DNA of 64,000 nt from Acidobacteriaceae bacterium (GTDB lineage: Bacteria; Acidobacteriota; Terriglobia; Terriglobales; Acidobacteriaceae): positions 62,001 through 126,000 of the forward strand of contig JAJPKO010000037.1 in NCBI GenBank assembly GCA_021323655.1. The letters are read 5' to 3'. The notes beneath the pieces are model-generated. The model saw nothing but the letters and a program-made list of their open reading frames with translations. It searched no databases and was not told the DNA's origin. A program made the translations under genes and the position numbers. The stretch's first letter is position 1; every line of letters begins with the position of its first letter. Positions 1 through 8,280 of the stretch are shown piece after piece.

Positions 1-362
1 CAATGGATTTGCGCGAAGCCATCGGGAGGCAGATCTTTGGCTGTGATATCTGCCAGGACGTTTGCCCGTGGAACCGGAAAGCTCCCATTGCCGCAGACCC
101 TGAGATGATTCCGCGCCCTGAACTGGTGAACCCGGCGCTCGGCTGGCTGGCAGAATTAAGCCAGGAAGACTTCGGAAGACTCTTCTTCGGCTCACCCGTG
201 AAGCGCGCAAAATTCGAAGGACTGCGCCGGAACATTGCCATTGCCATGGGAAACAGCGGCCGGAAGGAGTTTTTGCCCAAGCTGCGGGAATGGGCATCCG
301 AGAGCGATGCCGTGCTGGCTGAGTCTGCGGAGTGGGCCATCCGACAAATCGAGCGCTCCTGA
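1..362 (+). CDS. queG: Epoxyqueuosine reductase QueG, C-terminal part (5' end outside window)
   Basis: The reading frame is open at the left edge, so only about the last 120 residues are seen. The motif CDICQDVCPWN is the second half of the ferredoxin-like 4Fe-4S signature of QueG, the cobalamin-dependent enzyme that reduces epoxyqueuosine to queuosine in the wobble base of tRNAs with GUN anticodons. The following helical tail (about residues 70-119), with repeated Leu/Ala positions, fits the HEAT-like C-terminal domain of the family. The first ATG at position 3 lies inside the protein and is not the start. Identification is by family knowledge and the cysteine pattern. Confidence 0.9.
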   Translation, partial: MDLREAIGRQIFGCDICQDVCPWNRKAPIAADPEMIPRPELVNPALGWLAELSQEDFGRLFFGSPVKRAKFEGLRRNIAIAMGNSGRKEFLPKLREWASESDAVLAESAEWAIRQIERS

Positions 363-366
363 TCGT

Positions 367-741
367 TCAGGTCAGAAGATCGTCAATCTTCTCCAGCAGC
401 TCTTTTGGGGGAACAGGTTTCTCCAGCAAATGAAAGCCTTCCCTCGCAATGCGCTTATCATTCAGCAGATCACCCGATGTCACGTGTGCGGAGAACAAAA
501 GGACCTTGCACGCCGGGCATCTTTTTCGGACCTCAATCCCAAGTTCCACTCCTGACATATGAGGCATGCGAACATCAGTTAAAAGCAGGTCAGGGACCCG
601 CATGTTTACGTAGCTCAATGCCTTCAGCGGATCCATAAACGGCAGCGCGGAGTAGCCATTTGCAAGCAGAATCATCGCCAGTGTCTCGGTAATCAGCACT
701 TCATCATCTACGACGAAAATAAGAGGCGACTCTTTCGGCAT
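367..741 (-). CDS. Stand-alone response regulator receiver protein
   Basis: This 124-residue protein is a single receiver domain with no output domain. The acidic pocket is VDDE (residues 11-14), the predicted phosphoacceptor is D56 in LLTDVRMP, and the conserved lysine is K108 in LLEKPVPP. It would take a phosphoryl group from an unidentified histidine kinase and act by protein contact. It ends 5 bases from queG on the opposite strand, and no kinase gene is beside it, so its partner is unknown. Receiver-only proteins like this are common in Acidobacteriota. Confidence 0.85.
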   Translation of the reverse strand: MPKESPLIFVVDDEVLITETLAMILLANGYSALPFMDPLKALSYVNMRVPDLLLTDVRMPHMSGVELGIEVRKRCPACKVLLFSAHVTSGDLLNDKRIAREGFHLLEKPVPPKELLEKIDDLLT

Positions 742-900
742 CGGATCGTCCGGAAGGAATTTAACTACATATTGACTTAGATTTCGTGCTTTGAATAGTA
801 ATCGGACCCAAAGTACATATTCCGTGGACTTGCCGGGACATACTTATGGATCTAACTCTCTTACCTTAGTGAGTGCATATCGGGCAGGAAGGAGGTACGT

Positions 901-999
901 ATGAGAAAAGCACAGCACTGCGTTCCGCGCAGGAAAACGAAACACAGGTACAAAATACCCACGTCCACAACTTTTGCCGGGCAAAATCTGCGGACGTGA
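901..999 (+). CDS. Possible 32-residue basic small protein
   Basis: An ATG at 901 is preceded by the strong Shine-Dalgarno sequence AAGGAGG (889-895) at 5-base spacing, and the frame runs 32 codons to TGA (997-999). The product is very basic (eight Lys/Arg in the first 18 residues) with one Cys, and matches no family I know. A weak sigma-70-like pair lies upstream (TTGACT 772-777, TAGTAA near 796-801). The last codons fall in the hairpin at 960-998, which could instead serve as the cold-shock gene terminator. The strong ribosome site is the main support; function is unknown. Confidence 0.4.
   Translation: MRKAQHCVPRRKTKHRYKIPTSTTFAGQNLRT
960..998 (-). terminator. Nested inverted repeat downstream of the cold-shock gene
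   Basis: Outer arms CACGTCC (960-966) and GGACGTG (992-998) enclose inner arms TTTTGCC (972-978) and GGCAAAA (980-986). On the minus strand the structure begins about 28 bases after the cold-shock stop codon and is followed by TATTTTG, so it may be that gene's terminator. It also covers the 3' end of the small plus-strand frame at 901-999. Confidence 0.45.
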
Positions 1000-1026
1000 T
1001 CGTCTATGCTGTCAGAGTAAGGGACC

Positions 1027-1233
1027 CTAGTTATTGCGCACTACGTTGGCGGCGCTAAGTCCCTTTGGGCCTTGCTGGCACTCAAACTCTACTGATTCGC
1101 CCTCGTTCAGGGTCTTGTATCCGCTGTCCTGGATCGCGGAGAAGTGGACGAAAACATCCTCTCCCGTCGAACGCTGGATAAATCCATAGCCTTTGGCTCC
1201 ATTGAACCACTTCACAACACCATGCTCTTTCAC
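1027..1233 (-). CDS. Cold-shock (CspA-family) nucleic-acid-binding protein
   Basis: This 68-residue protein is a single cold-shock domain with both RNA-binding motifs: KGYGFI (RNP1, about residues 14-19) and DVFVHF (RNP2, about 26-31). Such proteins melt RNA secondary structure and bind single-stranded nucleic acid in the cytoplasm. The start is the GTG at 1233-1231: AAAGGAG sits 5 bases upstream on the minus strand, and the product then begins [10 protein letters not shown], the normal start of the family. A longer frame to 1320 adds 29 unrelated residues and is not used. Stress or cold control is likely from the family, not shown here. Confidence 0.93.
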   Translation of the reverse strand: MKEHGVVKWFNGAKGYGFIQRSTGEDVFVHFSAIQDSGYKTLNEGESVEFECQQGPKGLSAANVVRNN

Positions 1234-1664
1234 GCGAACTCCTTTCTCATTGTGAGCTTCCGGAAAAAGACACCCCAAGAAACCAAAGGCCGCCACTTCT
1301 GCGAAGGGCAGCCTTTTCAATCCAGGTAGATTTTCCAGAAACTGTTACTAAACACAAACAACTGGCCTTCCAACGATTACTCAGTCGTCCTGAAAGACAG
1401 ACTGTGCCATATGTTATGGCAGGAAAGCACTTGAGAAATCAAGTAAAAAATGGGACCAAAGCCAATAATTTTCAGTAAGTTACCAAAGGACACTGGCCTT
1501 TGGTAATTTTAAAAAGGCGGCTCTTTGTAACGGAAGAAGGTGAAGGAACTGCCAGTGGAATGGCCTTTTTACCTAGACGGCCCCAGGGCCGGAAAAGGCA
1601 CACCGCTCTTCAGCCCTGTTTATCATAACTCTATGCCGATCTCCTCTCTTGTGCAGCAGTTGCT
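1234..1664. other. Non-coding divergent region between the cold-shock and yihY-like genes
   Basis: About 430 bases with no convincing coding frame. It must hold the promoters of both flanking genes, which diverge. Visible structure: the perfect hairpin at 1480-1506, and three copies of a TGGCCTT core (around 1364, 1495 and 1560). I recognise no riboswitch. Confidence 0.5.
1480..1510 (+). terminator. Perfect 10-bp hairpin followed by TTTT
   Basis: TTACCAAAGG (1480-1489) pairs perfectly with CCTTTGGTAA (1497-1506) across a 7-base loop, and TTTT follows on the plus strand. This is the shape of an intrinsic terminator or attenuator reading rightwards. It lies about 155 bases upstream of the yihY-like start with no plus-strand gene just before it, so it may act in a leader transcript or end a small RNA. 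Confidence 0.45.
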
Positions 1665-2546
1665 ATGCCGCTAAAAGATGCTGTGCCACCGCTGGCCCGC
1701 CCACCCCGACGCAACCATGGTGTTGTGAACCAGACCGTTTCGCTCGCGCGCTATCTAACGCAGACTGAGGTGCATACGTACGCCTTCAGCGTGGCGGCCA
1801 ATGCCATCCTCTCACTCTTCCCTTTCATCGTGCTTATGTTCACGCTTGCGCGCCGCGTCTTTCATTCTCAGGCAATGGAGGACGTGATCGGCGACATGTT
1901 GCGCTATTTTCTGCCCTCAAATCAGGATTTCGTTGTCCGCAATATGAGCCGGCTGGCCAATCCACGCGGAGGCGTACAGGTGCTCTCCCTGGTCATGCTG
2001 CTCATTTCCTCCACCGGCGTCTTCCTGCCGTTGGAAGTGGCCCTGAACCGCGTCTGGGGAGTAAACAAAAACCGCAGCTACGTGATGAACCAGCTTGTCT
2101 CGCTCGCATTGGCGCTCGGCGTGGGATTATTAGCGCTGACTTCCATCGCATTTACCGCCGCTCAGGGTGAGGTACTCAGATTTATCTTCTTCGGGCAGAC
2201 CAATAACATCGTCTATCTGTTTTTTGAGCGAGGCTTTCTGCGGATTTCAGCCGCATTTCTGAGCGTTGCGCTGTTCTCCATCATTTATTGGGCACTGCCG
2301 AACCGGAAATTGCCTCTGCGTGCGGTCCTGCCCACGGGCATCGTGACTGGACTCATCTGGGAAGGCGCCAAATGGCTCTTCGTAAAAGTCCTGCCATGGC
2401 TTGACCTGCGCGCCGTGTACGGACCATTCTCTGTCTCCGTCACTCTGATGATGTGGGCCTTTCTCACCGGATTAATTCTTCTTGCGGGTGCACAGTATTC
2501 CGCTACCCGGTTCGCTCTCCGCATGGTGCAGGAATCAGAAAGCTGA
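1665..2546 (+). CDS. YihY/BrkB-family inner-membrane protein
   Basis: A 293-residue polytopic membrane protein with about six hydrophobic segments (roughly residues 38-60, 100-125, 138-165, 180-205, 222-245 and 255-282). The blocks AFSVAANAILSLFPFIVLM and FLPLEVALNRVWGV match the YihY/BrkB family, formerly called ribonuclease BN by mistake. Molecular function is not established; members have been linked to serum resistance and envelope function. The ATG at 1665 has only a weak ribosome site, but no better in-frame start fits. The gene is monocistronic and converges on the YtxH gene. Confidence 0.88.
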   Translation: MPLKDAVPPLARPPRRNHGVVNQTVSLARYLTQTEVHTYAFSVAANAILSLFPFIVLMFTLARRVFHSQAMEDVIGDMLRYFLPSNQDFVVRNMSRLANPRGGVQVLSLVMLLISSTGVFLPLEVALNRVWGVNKNRSYVMNQLVSLALALGVGLLALTSIAFTAAQGEVLRFIFFGQTNNIVYLFFERGFLRISAAFLSVALFSIIYWALPNRKLPLRAVLPTGIVTGLIWEGAKWLFVKVLPWLDLRAVYGPFSVSVTLMMWAFLTGLILLAGAQYSATRFALRMVQESES

Positions 2547-2682
2547 GCGGGGCCCCTGGGCCATGCAGATTTTCCTTCTCGTGTCGCCTTTCTCCATCAT
2601 CTTCTGGGTGATGAAGTGTCAGGAAACCCCTTTCCCTATATATTGCTGGACAGGCCGACTCTCAGCCGACCCCCCATTAATC

Positions 2683-2702
2683 TCGCTCCAGGGGTGGAGC
2701 GA
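2683..2702. terminator. Hairpin between convergent genes
   Basis: TCGCTCCA (2683-2690) and TGGAGCGA (2695-2702) form a perfect 8-bp stem with a GGGG loop. It lies between the converging yihY-like and YtxH genes and could slow or end transcription from either side, although neither side has a clear T tract. Confidence 0.4.
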
Positions 2703-2719
2703 CCGTCTGGTGATTGTGC

Positions 2720-2995
2720 TTACACAATACTTCTCACGCGTTTTGCCGCTGTGGAATACGCGCTGCTGGCGGAATCCAGAGCATCTTCCACTGCTTCTCT
2801 GCTGGCTTTGTATGCTGAGATAGCACGCTCACCAAGAGTATCTGCGGTATCGTGCACATAATCGGCCGCATCTTCCAGTTTGCGGCGCACCTGCCGGCGG
2901 GTCCGCTCACCTGTTTGCGGAGCGTAAAGCAATGCGATCGTTGCTCCCGCTGCGATGCCGACTGCAAATGCCGTCCAGAACTTCCATCCGTTCAT
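2720..2995 (-). CDS. YtxH-domain small membrane protein
   Basis: A 91-residue protein starting MNGWKFWTAF, with one membrane segment rich in Gly/Ala (about residues 5-24, ending LLYAPQTGERTRRQ). A long charged helix follows, probably a coiled coil, with regularly spaced Ala, Asp and Lys/Arg. The LYAPxxGxxTR signature defines YtxH proteins, usually linked to general stress. The start at 2995 is supported by AAGGAG 6 bases upstream; the longer frame to 3106 runs into unrelated sequence. The exact role is unknown. Confidence 0.88.
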   Translation of the reverse strand: MNGWKFWTAFAVGIAAGATIALLYAPQTGERTRRQVRRKLEDAADYVHDTADTLGERAISAYKASREAVEDALDSASSAYSTAAKRVRSIV

Positions 2996-3077
2996 ATTTC
3001 GCTCCTTACACGCAAAGTACTCGAACTGAGATACGCAATTCGGCACCGAGGGTTGCCGAGGGTAGACGGCCCGGAAA

Positions 3078-3530
3078 AATCTGCAACTTTCCGGCGTACC
3101 TATCATCGGCTTATCGGCGAAGCAGGAGTGGGCTACCCCTCCGCCGCGACTTCAATGCCCCCGCCTCTGATGTTTGCGCGTGAAGAGATCGTGGCGGTAC
3201 TTCCACTGGAAGTACGCGAGCGCGCAGATGAGGTCTTGCTCTATGCCCTGGGTTTCGCGCCTCGACATGCTGCACAGCGCAGCACAGGAACACCGGATTG
3301 TTCTTATCGTATATACATCCGCGAAGATGGCCAGTCCAGTGTCAGACGTGCGCATCCATTTGGCCCTCTATTTCTGGGGTGAAACATGGGCCATGGCTGC
3401 ATGGTGCGAAATGCGCAATGACTTTCGCACCTTTCGCGTGGATAGAATACAGCATCTGGAAACCCTCGATGAGGTTTTCACATCAAAAGCAGGCCAGATG
3501 CTGTCAGACCTATTTGCGGAGAGCGCGTAG
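3078..3530 (+). pseudogene. Decayed WYL-domain (YafY-type) transcriptional regulator
   Basis: Family blocks appear in order but in three frames. Frame of 3078: LQLSGVPIIG. Frame of 3116: GEAGVGY, then PPPLMFAREEI and LPLEVRERADEVLLYALGF. Frame of 3174: AAQEHRIVLIVY, then FWGETWAMAAWCEMR and DFRTFRVDRI, ending at 3530. These match the linker, middle and WYL ligand-binding parts of YafY-type regulators, which normally have about 230 residues with an N-terminal HTH. Here the HTH is missing, the middle has lost roughly 50-100 residues, and two frameshifts remain. It cannot give an intact regulator. Identification is by motif memory and is clearest for the last 60 residues. Confidence 0.75.
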
Positions 3531-3553
3531 CAAATGCGCGCAGTAGCAGCACT

Positions 3554-4519
3554 TCAGCACTCTATATCTGCCTTCTTCAACGTGTCTTTCAGACCCTGCA
3601 TGCTGACGCGGGTTGAGGCTTCCGGAGTGCCTGCACCGCGCCAGTGCGTCTCGAGGCTTACCGCATAGTGGTATCCATCGCGCTTCAGTGCTTTGAATTG
3701 ACCGACCCAATCCACTACACCTGCTCCCACCGGCGCCCATTCGTACTTACCGCCAGGCAGGCGCTTTACATCTTTGCAGTGGCAATGTCCAATGCGATCC
3801 TTTGGCAGGGCATCATAACCGTTGGGGTACGGTGTGTTGTCCGGGAAAGTCGCCGCATTGCCTGGGTCCCAGTTCAGCATAAAGTTCTTGTTCGGAATTG
3901 CCTTCAGAACAGCTGCCGCCTCTTCACCTGTGGCCGTATTGCACGACATCTCGTTCTCAAGAACAAGAATCAGGTTGTGCTTCGCGCACTTTTCTGCCGC
4001 CTCACGCAGCTTGTCGTTAATGGCAGCTCGATATTTCTGTGGATCATCGAGCCTCCAGAAGTCGAAGCAGCGGATGCGGTCTGTTTTAAATGCCTTCGCT
4101 GTTTCAATACAGATATCCAGCAACTCGTCCTGCTGCTTGAAATCGAAGCTGGCCTTGAACTGGTCGCGGTGTTCAGAAAATTTGGAAGCAGGTGCGCCCG
4201 GCCAATCTGTTTTAAACAGCGGACTGGCAATATCGGTAACACGCAGCCTGTATTTGGTAAGAATACGCTGTGCCTCTGCGATTTCACTTGAACTGAGATT
4301 GCTGATGTTCTTGTTCCACATACCACGCAGCTCAATCCAATCCAGTCCAAAATCATTGGCTGCTACCGAGCACGCATGGTCAAAGTCCTGACTGATCTCG
4401 TCGTTAATTACAGAGAGGCGAAATGGGCAGCTCTTCATTCTCTGGGCCAGGGCCGACACGGTTGACATAAGTCCTGAAGCGGTCAGACCGCCCACAAATG
4501 CTCGACGCGAAATTGACAT
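3554..4519 (-). CDS. Secreted sugar-phosphate isomerase/epimerase-like TIM-barrel protein
   Basis: A 321-residue protein with a twin-arginine-type leader (SRRAFVGGLTASGLMS) and an AP-endonuclease-2/xylose-isomerase-like barrel. Likely metal ligands are the Glu of LENE, the Asp of NWDPGN, the His of GHCHCKD and the Glu of SLETHW. Such proteins isomerise or epimerise keto-sugars, or act on related sugar acids; the substrate cannot be read from sequence. The start at 4519 (MSISRRAF) has GGAGG 5 bases upstream; the longer frame to 4570 has no support. It lies 128 bases behind the TonB receptor gene on the same strand, suggesting a shared carbohydrate pathway. Confidence 0.82.
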   Translation of the reverse strand: MSISRRAFVGGLTASGLMSTVSALAQRMKSCPFRLSVINDEISQDFDHACSVAANDFGLDWIELRGMWNKNISNLSSSEIAEAQRILTKYRLRVTDIASPLFKTDWPGAPASKFSEHRDQFKASFDFKQQDELLDICIETAKAFKTDRIRCFDFWRLDDPQKYRAAINDKLREAAEKCAKHNLILVLENEMSCNTATGEEAAAVLKAIPNKNFMLNWDPGNAATFPDNTPYPNGYDALPKDRIGHCHCKDVKRLPGGKYEWAPVGAGVVDWVGQFKALKRDGYHYAVSLETHWRGAGTPEASTRVSMQGLKDTLKKADIEC

Positions 4520-4622
4520 GCAACCTCCAGAATCAGCAACAAAGTTATGGTAACGCATCCATAACGGCAATCAGGCGAAGAAGGAGCGTTCTTCAGATTT
4601 CGTACCGGAGAACGGTATCGAA

Positions 4623-4641
4623 GGATGAAGAGCAATCATCC
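4623..4641 (-). terminator. Short hairpin after the TonB-dependent receptor gene
   Basis: GGATGA (4623-4628) pairs with TCATCC (4636-4641) around a 7-base loop, starting 6 bases past the receptor stop codon on the minus strand. The stem is short and the tail is only TTC, so it is a weak terminator candidate. Confidence 0.35.
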
Positions 4642-4647
4642 TGGAAT

Positions 4648-7600
4648 TCAGAATCGAATGATTCCAGAGAGCTGTAAAGCCCGGCCGCCGCCTGTTCCGT
4701 TTACACCGGAGCCTGATCCAATGGTAGAAGTAACCTGTCCAAAGGTGCCGCTGGTGATGGAAGCGCTGGGATTACCAAATTGCGGAGTGTTGCTTAATTG
4801 GAAAGCATCCACTCGTGTTTCTAATGTCAGATTTTCCCACAACGGGAAAGTCTTAAAGGCAGAAACATTGTCCTGAATAAATCCAGGGCCATAGAACTGG
4901 TTCCGTCCAGAACTGCCCAGCGTGGTTCCGTAACGGACAGAACAAGGTGTGCCCGTGCACCCCACTGGTTGCGTAAAGCTCGTCGGATCAAACCATTCCT
5001 TCCCTGGCCCAATTCCATGAAGCACATGGAATGGTTTCACGAGGTTCGCCGTCTGTGTCTGTCCTGGCGTATTGATAGATCCGCCATTTGCTGTCACCGT
5101 AAATGGCGTGCCGGACACAACAGAAATGATGCCAGACAGCTTCCATCCGCCAAATGCAACCGAGCTGAAGCCGTGGCTAAGCCACCGTTTTCCTCTTCCG
5201 AATGGCAATTCATAGGTAAAGCTCTCTTCAAAATTGAGCCGACGGTCAAAATCATTCGGAGCATAGTTATGCCGCTGGTCTATCCAGAAAGTCAGACCGC
5301 CATCGTCACCGCTCTGATAACCCAGTCCCTTGCCCCAGGTGAAAGCAGTCTCTGTCGCCAGACCATTATTGAATCGACGCGTCAGTTGCGCCTGCAATGC
5401 TTGGTAATTCGATGAAAACCCTAAGAAGTAAACATTTGTTGCCGCCGTGCGCCCAAAAGCAATAGCTTCTGGTTCTGCTGTCGGACCCAATCCTAATGCA
5501 GGGGGAAGGTTCACATTCTGTGCGGAACCGATTCGAACCCCATGATTACCTACATAAGACAGCTGCATCGTAAATTGACCAGGAAGCGCCTGCTCAATTG
5601 CCATATTCCACGACTCAACATAAGGATTCTGATAGTTCTTTGGAATCACGACGTAGGACTGATTTTTAGGTGCAGGCAAAATCCCGTTGGAAGGAATCGT
5701 AACAGGCTTAGGCGCTGGAAAGCCCGATTGAAATGTTGCCACCTGCCCGTTATCCAGCACAGCCGGAGTATACGCGCCCAGCGGCTGATAGCTGTTGTTT
5801 GCACGGACTGGATAGTTATAGGCATATGTATTGTCCGGAAACGGCATATAGCTGATACCAAACCCGCCGCGGAAAACCGTCTTGTCTGTTGCGCGGAAGG
5901 CAAACCCGGTACGCGGAGCAAACCAGGTATAGCGCGTCTTCATACCCAGGTTCGAAGGATTACCACCCACTCCAGCGATGACAAGTGTGCTCGTTGTTGG
6001 ATCGTAGTTCGAAAATCCGCCGGACTTGCCCGGGATAGCAGGCGGATAAAACTCCCATCGCAGTCCGAGATCAAGCGTCAGTTTTGGCGAGGCCTGCCAC
6101 TTGTCTCCTGCAAACAGAAAAAGCCACCACTGCCGATAGGCAGGCGAATAAGTATTAATGTCACGCCCGACCTGGCTCGGCACATCCAGCAAAAAGCTGG
6201 CCATATCATTGGCGACATTTGTCTTGCCGTCTTTGATGGAAGTCTGATTTTCGCTGAAGGTGATCACGCCACGCGGGCTGAAGGTCTGGTCCTGTAATAG
6301 ATTGTCCTGTACCCGGCGCAGATCTCCACCAAACTTAAAGGTGTGATTACCTATGATCTTTGTCCAGTGGTTTACAAAATCAATGTTTGCCTCTCCGCGC
6401 CTCCATGGAAGCGAAGCAGAATACCCGATAATCGGGCTGCTGAAGGAGCCAAGCGAAATCCCTACCTGACCACTTGTGAACTGGCTGATGTTCACTCCCG
6501 GTATCCCAATCTGTGTGGCATAGTCATGACCATATCCGGCTGGCGTAGCGTTGTTGTGGTAGTGTGCTATCCCAAAACGAACTTCCGTCAGTAAAGTTGA
6601 TGAAAACGCACGATCATAGTTGACTCCAGTGCTATACGCGTTCTGGATTCCAGTTCCTTCAAAGGCGCCCTGGGCAGGCCCGCCAGCAACCTCTCCAAAA
6701 ACAGGGGCTTGGTATGTATTTACCTTCTGGAAGCTAAAGCGCCCGCTCAGATGGTCCTTTTCAGCAAGCTGCGCGTCAATTTTTGCGTCATACGAGTCCG
6801 CCGACTTTTGAAAAGGAAGAACGGCAAAATAATTATTGCTCGGCGCAGATAATGAAGTACCTGCAATCTCAGCTGGCAACAGTTGCAACAGCTTCAGCGA
6901 GACCGGATTTACACGCCCCAATGGGATCTGATTATTCGGGAATGGCGTCCTTCCGCTGCCATCCGCATTTCCAGTGGATGGATCATAAATCTGGCCAGTG
7001 CCATCGCTTTTGAGTGGCGCGCTCAGATCAATATATCCATTGGCATTGGGTGTATAGAATTCCTTCGGCGGAATGGTCAAAACATTAGAGTTTGATTCAT
7101 GGTCTGATGTCCGGTAATAGTCTCCATAGAAAAACAGCCTATCTTTAATGACAGGCCCGCTGAAGTTACCTCCGAAATAGTTGTATGCAACATGCCCCAC
7201 TTTCTTGCTGAAGTAGGAACGCGCATCGAAAACACTGTTTTGCAGGTATTCAACGACGGACCCATGAAAAGCGTTAGAACCAGACTTAAGGGTGACATTC
7301 GTTACCGCACCGATGGCTCTTCCGAGCTCGGCCTCAAAGTTATTCGTTGAAATGTCTACCGTTTGAATGGCATCCGCAGGTGGAATCATGATCTGGAGCA
7401 AGCCTGTACGCTCATCATCATCAATTCCCTCAATCTGGTAACTGTTTCCCATGCGTGGAATGCCGTTAACTTCTGTCTGCAAGGAACTTTGCGCATTAAA
7501 AAATTGTGAGTGCTGGAAACTTGCGGGCGTAGTACCCGGTACAAGGTTTAACAAGCCTTGAAAATTTCGATTCACGCTCAACGGCATGTCTTCCACGTGC

Positions 7601-8037
7601 CGCGCTTCAAACTTCGTACTCACATCGGCACGATCCGTCTGCAGAATCGGGGGAACATCTGTCACCGTAATGATTTCCGTCGTACTTCCCGGCTCAAGGT
7701 TCATGTCAACACGTGTGGTTGTGTTCACAATTACGTCTACTCTGGCTCGGGTTTCCTTCTTGAAGCCGGTAGCTTCTGCCGTGACCGAATATGCCCCTGG
7801 CGCCAGATCAGGAAAAGTATAGTTTCCGCTAGCATTGGTAGTAGCCTCATGAGTGATCCCCGTGGAGATTTCCTTGATCGAGACTTTGGCGTTGGGAATG
7901 CTCGCACCCGTCTTGTCATTGATACTGCCAAGAAGTGTTGCTGACACTGCCTGAGCATTTCCTGAGACGGAAAAACACAGGAACAGCACGATCGTTACGG
8001 CCAGAACCAGCAGGCGGTACTTATGAATGGATGTCAT
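4648..8037 (-). CDS. TonB-dependent outer-membrane receptor with carboxypeptidase-regulatory domain
   Basis: This 1,129-residue protein has a signal peptide (about residues 1-30, ending near SGNAQA), a carboxypeptidase-regulatory-like beta-sandwich (about 31-115, with VSATLLGSINDKTGASIPNA), a plug region (about 120-250) and a long beta-barrel ending in IIRF with the C-terminal Phe typical of outer-membrane proteins. The architecture is the Oar-like receptor class that is greatly expanded in Acidobacteriota, inferred to import oligosaccharides or other large nutrients using TonB energy. GGAGAGG precedes the ATG. A LacI-type operator sits 73 bases upstream. Divergence from a uronyl-hydrolase relic and nearness to kduI suggest a pectin- or uronate-derived substrate. 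Confidence 0.93.
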   Translation of the reverse strand: MTSIHKYRLLVLAVTIVLFLCFSVSGNAQAVSATLLGSINDKTGASIPNAKVSIKEISTGITHEATTNASGNYTFPDLAPGAYSVTAEATGFKKETRARVDVIVNTTTRVDMNLEPGSTTEIITVTDVPPILQTDRADVSTKFEARHVEDMPLSVNRNFQGLLNLVPGTTPASFQHSQFFNAQSSLQTEVNGIPRMGNSYQIEGIDDDERTGLLQIMIPPADAIQTVDISTNNFEAELGRAIGAVTNVTLKSGSNAFHGSVVEYLQNSVFDARSYFSKKVGHVAYNYFGGNFSGPVIKDRLFFYGDYYRTSDHESNSNVLTIPPKEFYTPNANGYIDLSAPLKSDGTGQIYDPSTGNADGSGRTPFPNNQIPLGRVNPVSLKLLQLLPAEIAGTSLSAPSNNYFAVLPFQKSADSYDAKIDAQLAEKDHLSGRFSFQKVNTYQAPVFGEVAGGPAQGAFEGTGIQNAYSTGVNYDRAFSSTLLTEVRFGIAHYHNNATPAGYGHDYATQIGIPGVNISQFTSGQVGISLGSFSSPIIGYSASLPWRRGEANIDFVNHWTKIIGNHTFKFGGDLRRVQDNLLQDQTFSPRGVITFSENQTSIKDGKTNVANDMASFLLDVPSQVGRDINTYSPAYRQWWLFLFAGDKWQASPKLTLDLGLRWEFYPPAIPGKSGGFSNYDPTTSTLVIAGVGGNPSNLGMKTRYTWFAPRTGFAFRATDKTVFRGGFGISYMPFPDNTYAYNYPVRANNSYQPLGAYTPAVLDNGQVATFQSGFPAPKPVTIPSNGILPAPKNQSYVVIPKNYQNPYVESWNMAIEQALPGQFTMQLSYVGNHGVRIGSAQNVNLPPALGLGPTAEPEAIAFGRTAATNVYFLGFSSNYQALQAQLTRRFNNGLATETAFTWGKGLGYQSGDDGGLTFWIDQRHNYAPNDFDRRLNFEESFTYELPFGRGKRWLSHGFSSVAFGGWKLSGIISVVSGTPFTVTANGGSINTPGQTQTANLVKPFHVLHGIGPGKEWFDPTSFTQPVGCTGTPCSVRYGTTLGSSGRNQFYGPGFIQDNVSAFKTFPLWENLTLETRVDAFQLSNTPQFGNPSASITSGTFGQVTSTIGSGSGVNGTGGGRALQLSGIIRF

Positions 8038-8109
8038 GACCTCTCCTCAGGAACTACAAGCTCGCCCTTCGCGTGTAGAAGCAATCAGAATTGCTACGGA
8101 GGTTAATAT

Positions 8110-8123
8110 TGGAAACGTTTGCA
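8110..8123. promoter_or_regulatory. LacI/GalR-family operator
   Basis: TGGAAACGTTTGCA fits the palindromic consensus TGNAANCGNTTNCA of LacI/GalR-family repressors at every fixed position, including the central CG. It lies just downstream of a TTGACA-type promoter for the TonB receptor, where a bound repressor would block transcription start, and between that gene and the divergent hydrolase relic. No LacI-family gene is in the window, so the regulator is elsewhere. Confidence 0.65.
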
Positions 8124-8153
8124 AAACTAACGAGCGGTCGGAAGAATTGTCAA
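8124..8153 (-). promoter_or_regulatory. Probable sigma-70 promoter of the TonB receptor
   Basis: On the minus strand TTGACA (8153-8148) is followed after 18 bases by TAGTTT (8129-8124). The -35 box is perfect and the -10 box is poor (3 of 6). The predicted start falls within the LacI-type operator next to it, giving a coherent repressible promoter. Confidence 0.45.
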
Positions 8154-8280
8154 GCAAATCCAGAAAACGAGACTAAGTCCCAGATAGCGGGACGTGATTG
8201 CCAGCTTTTTGAGACATTTGCTGTCAGCGTTTGATACACCATTTCTTAACCGGATGCAGTTGACTCGCCGGAACCCAAAT

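Noticed and set aside
873-1058. 61-codon plus-strand frame near the cold-shock gene
   Set aside because: Its start has no ribosome site. The good ribosome site in this region serves the different frame starting at 901, and the frame runs antisense into the cold-shock gene.
2852-3382. 176-codon plus-strand frame
   Set aside because: Only its last part carries family motifs, and these belong to the decayed WYL gene; the first part is antisense to the YtxH gene.
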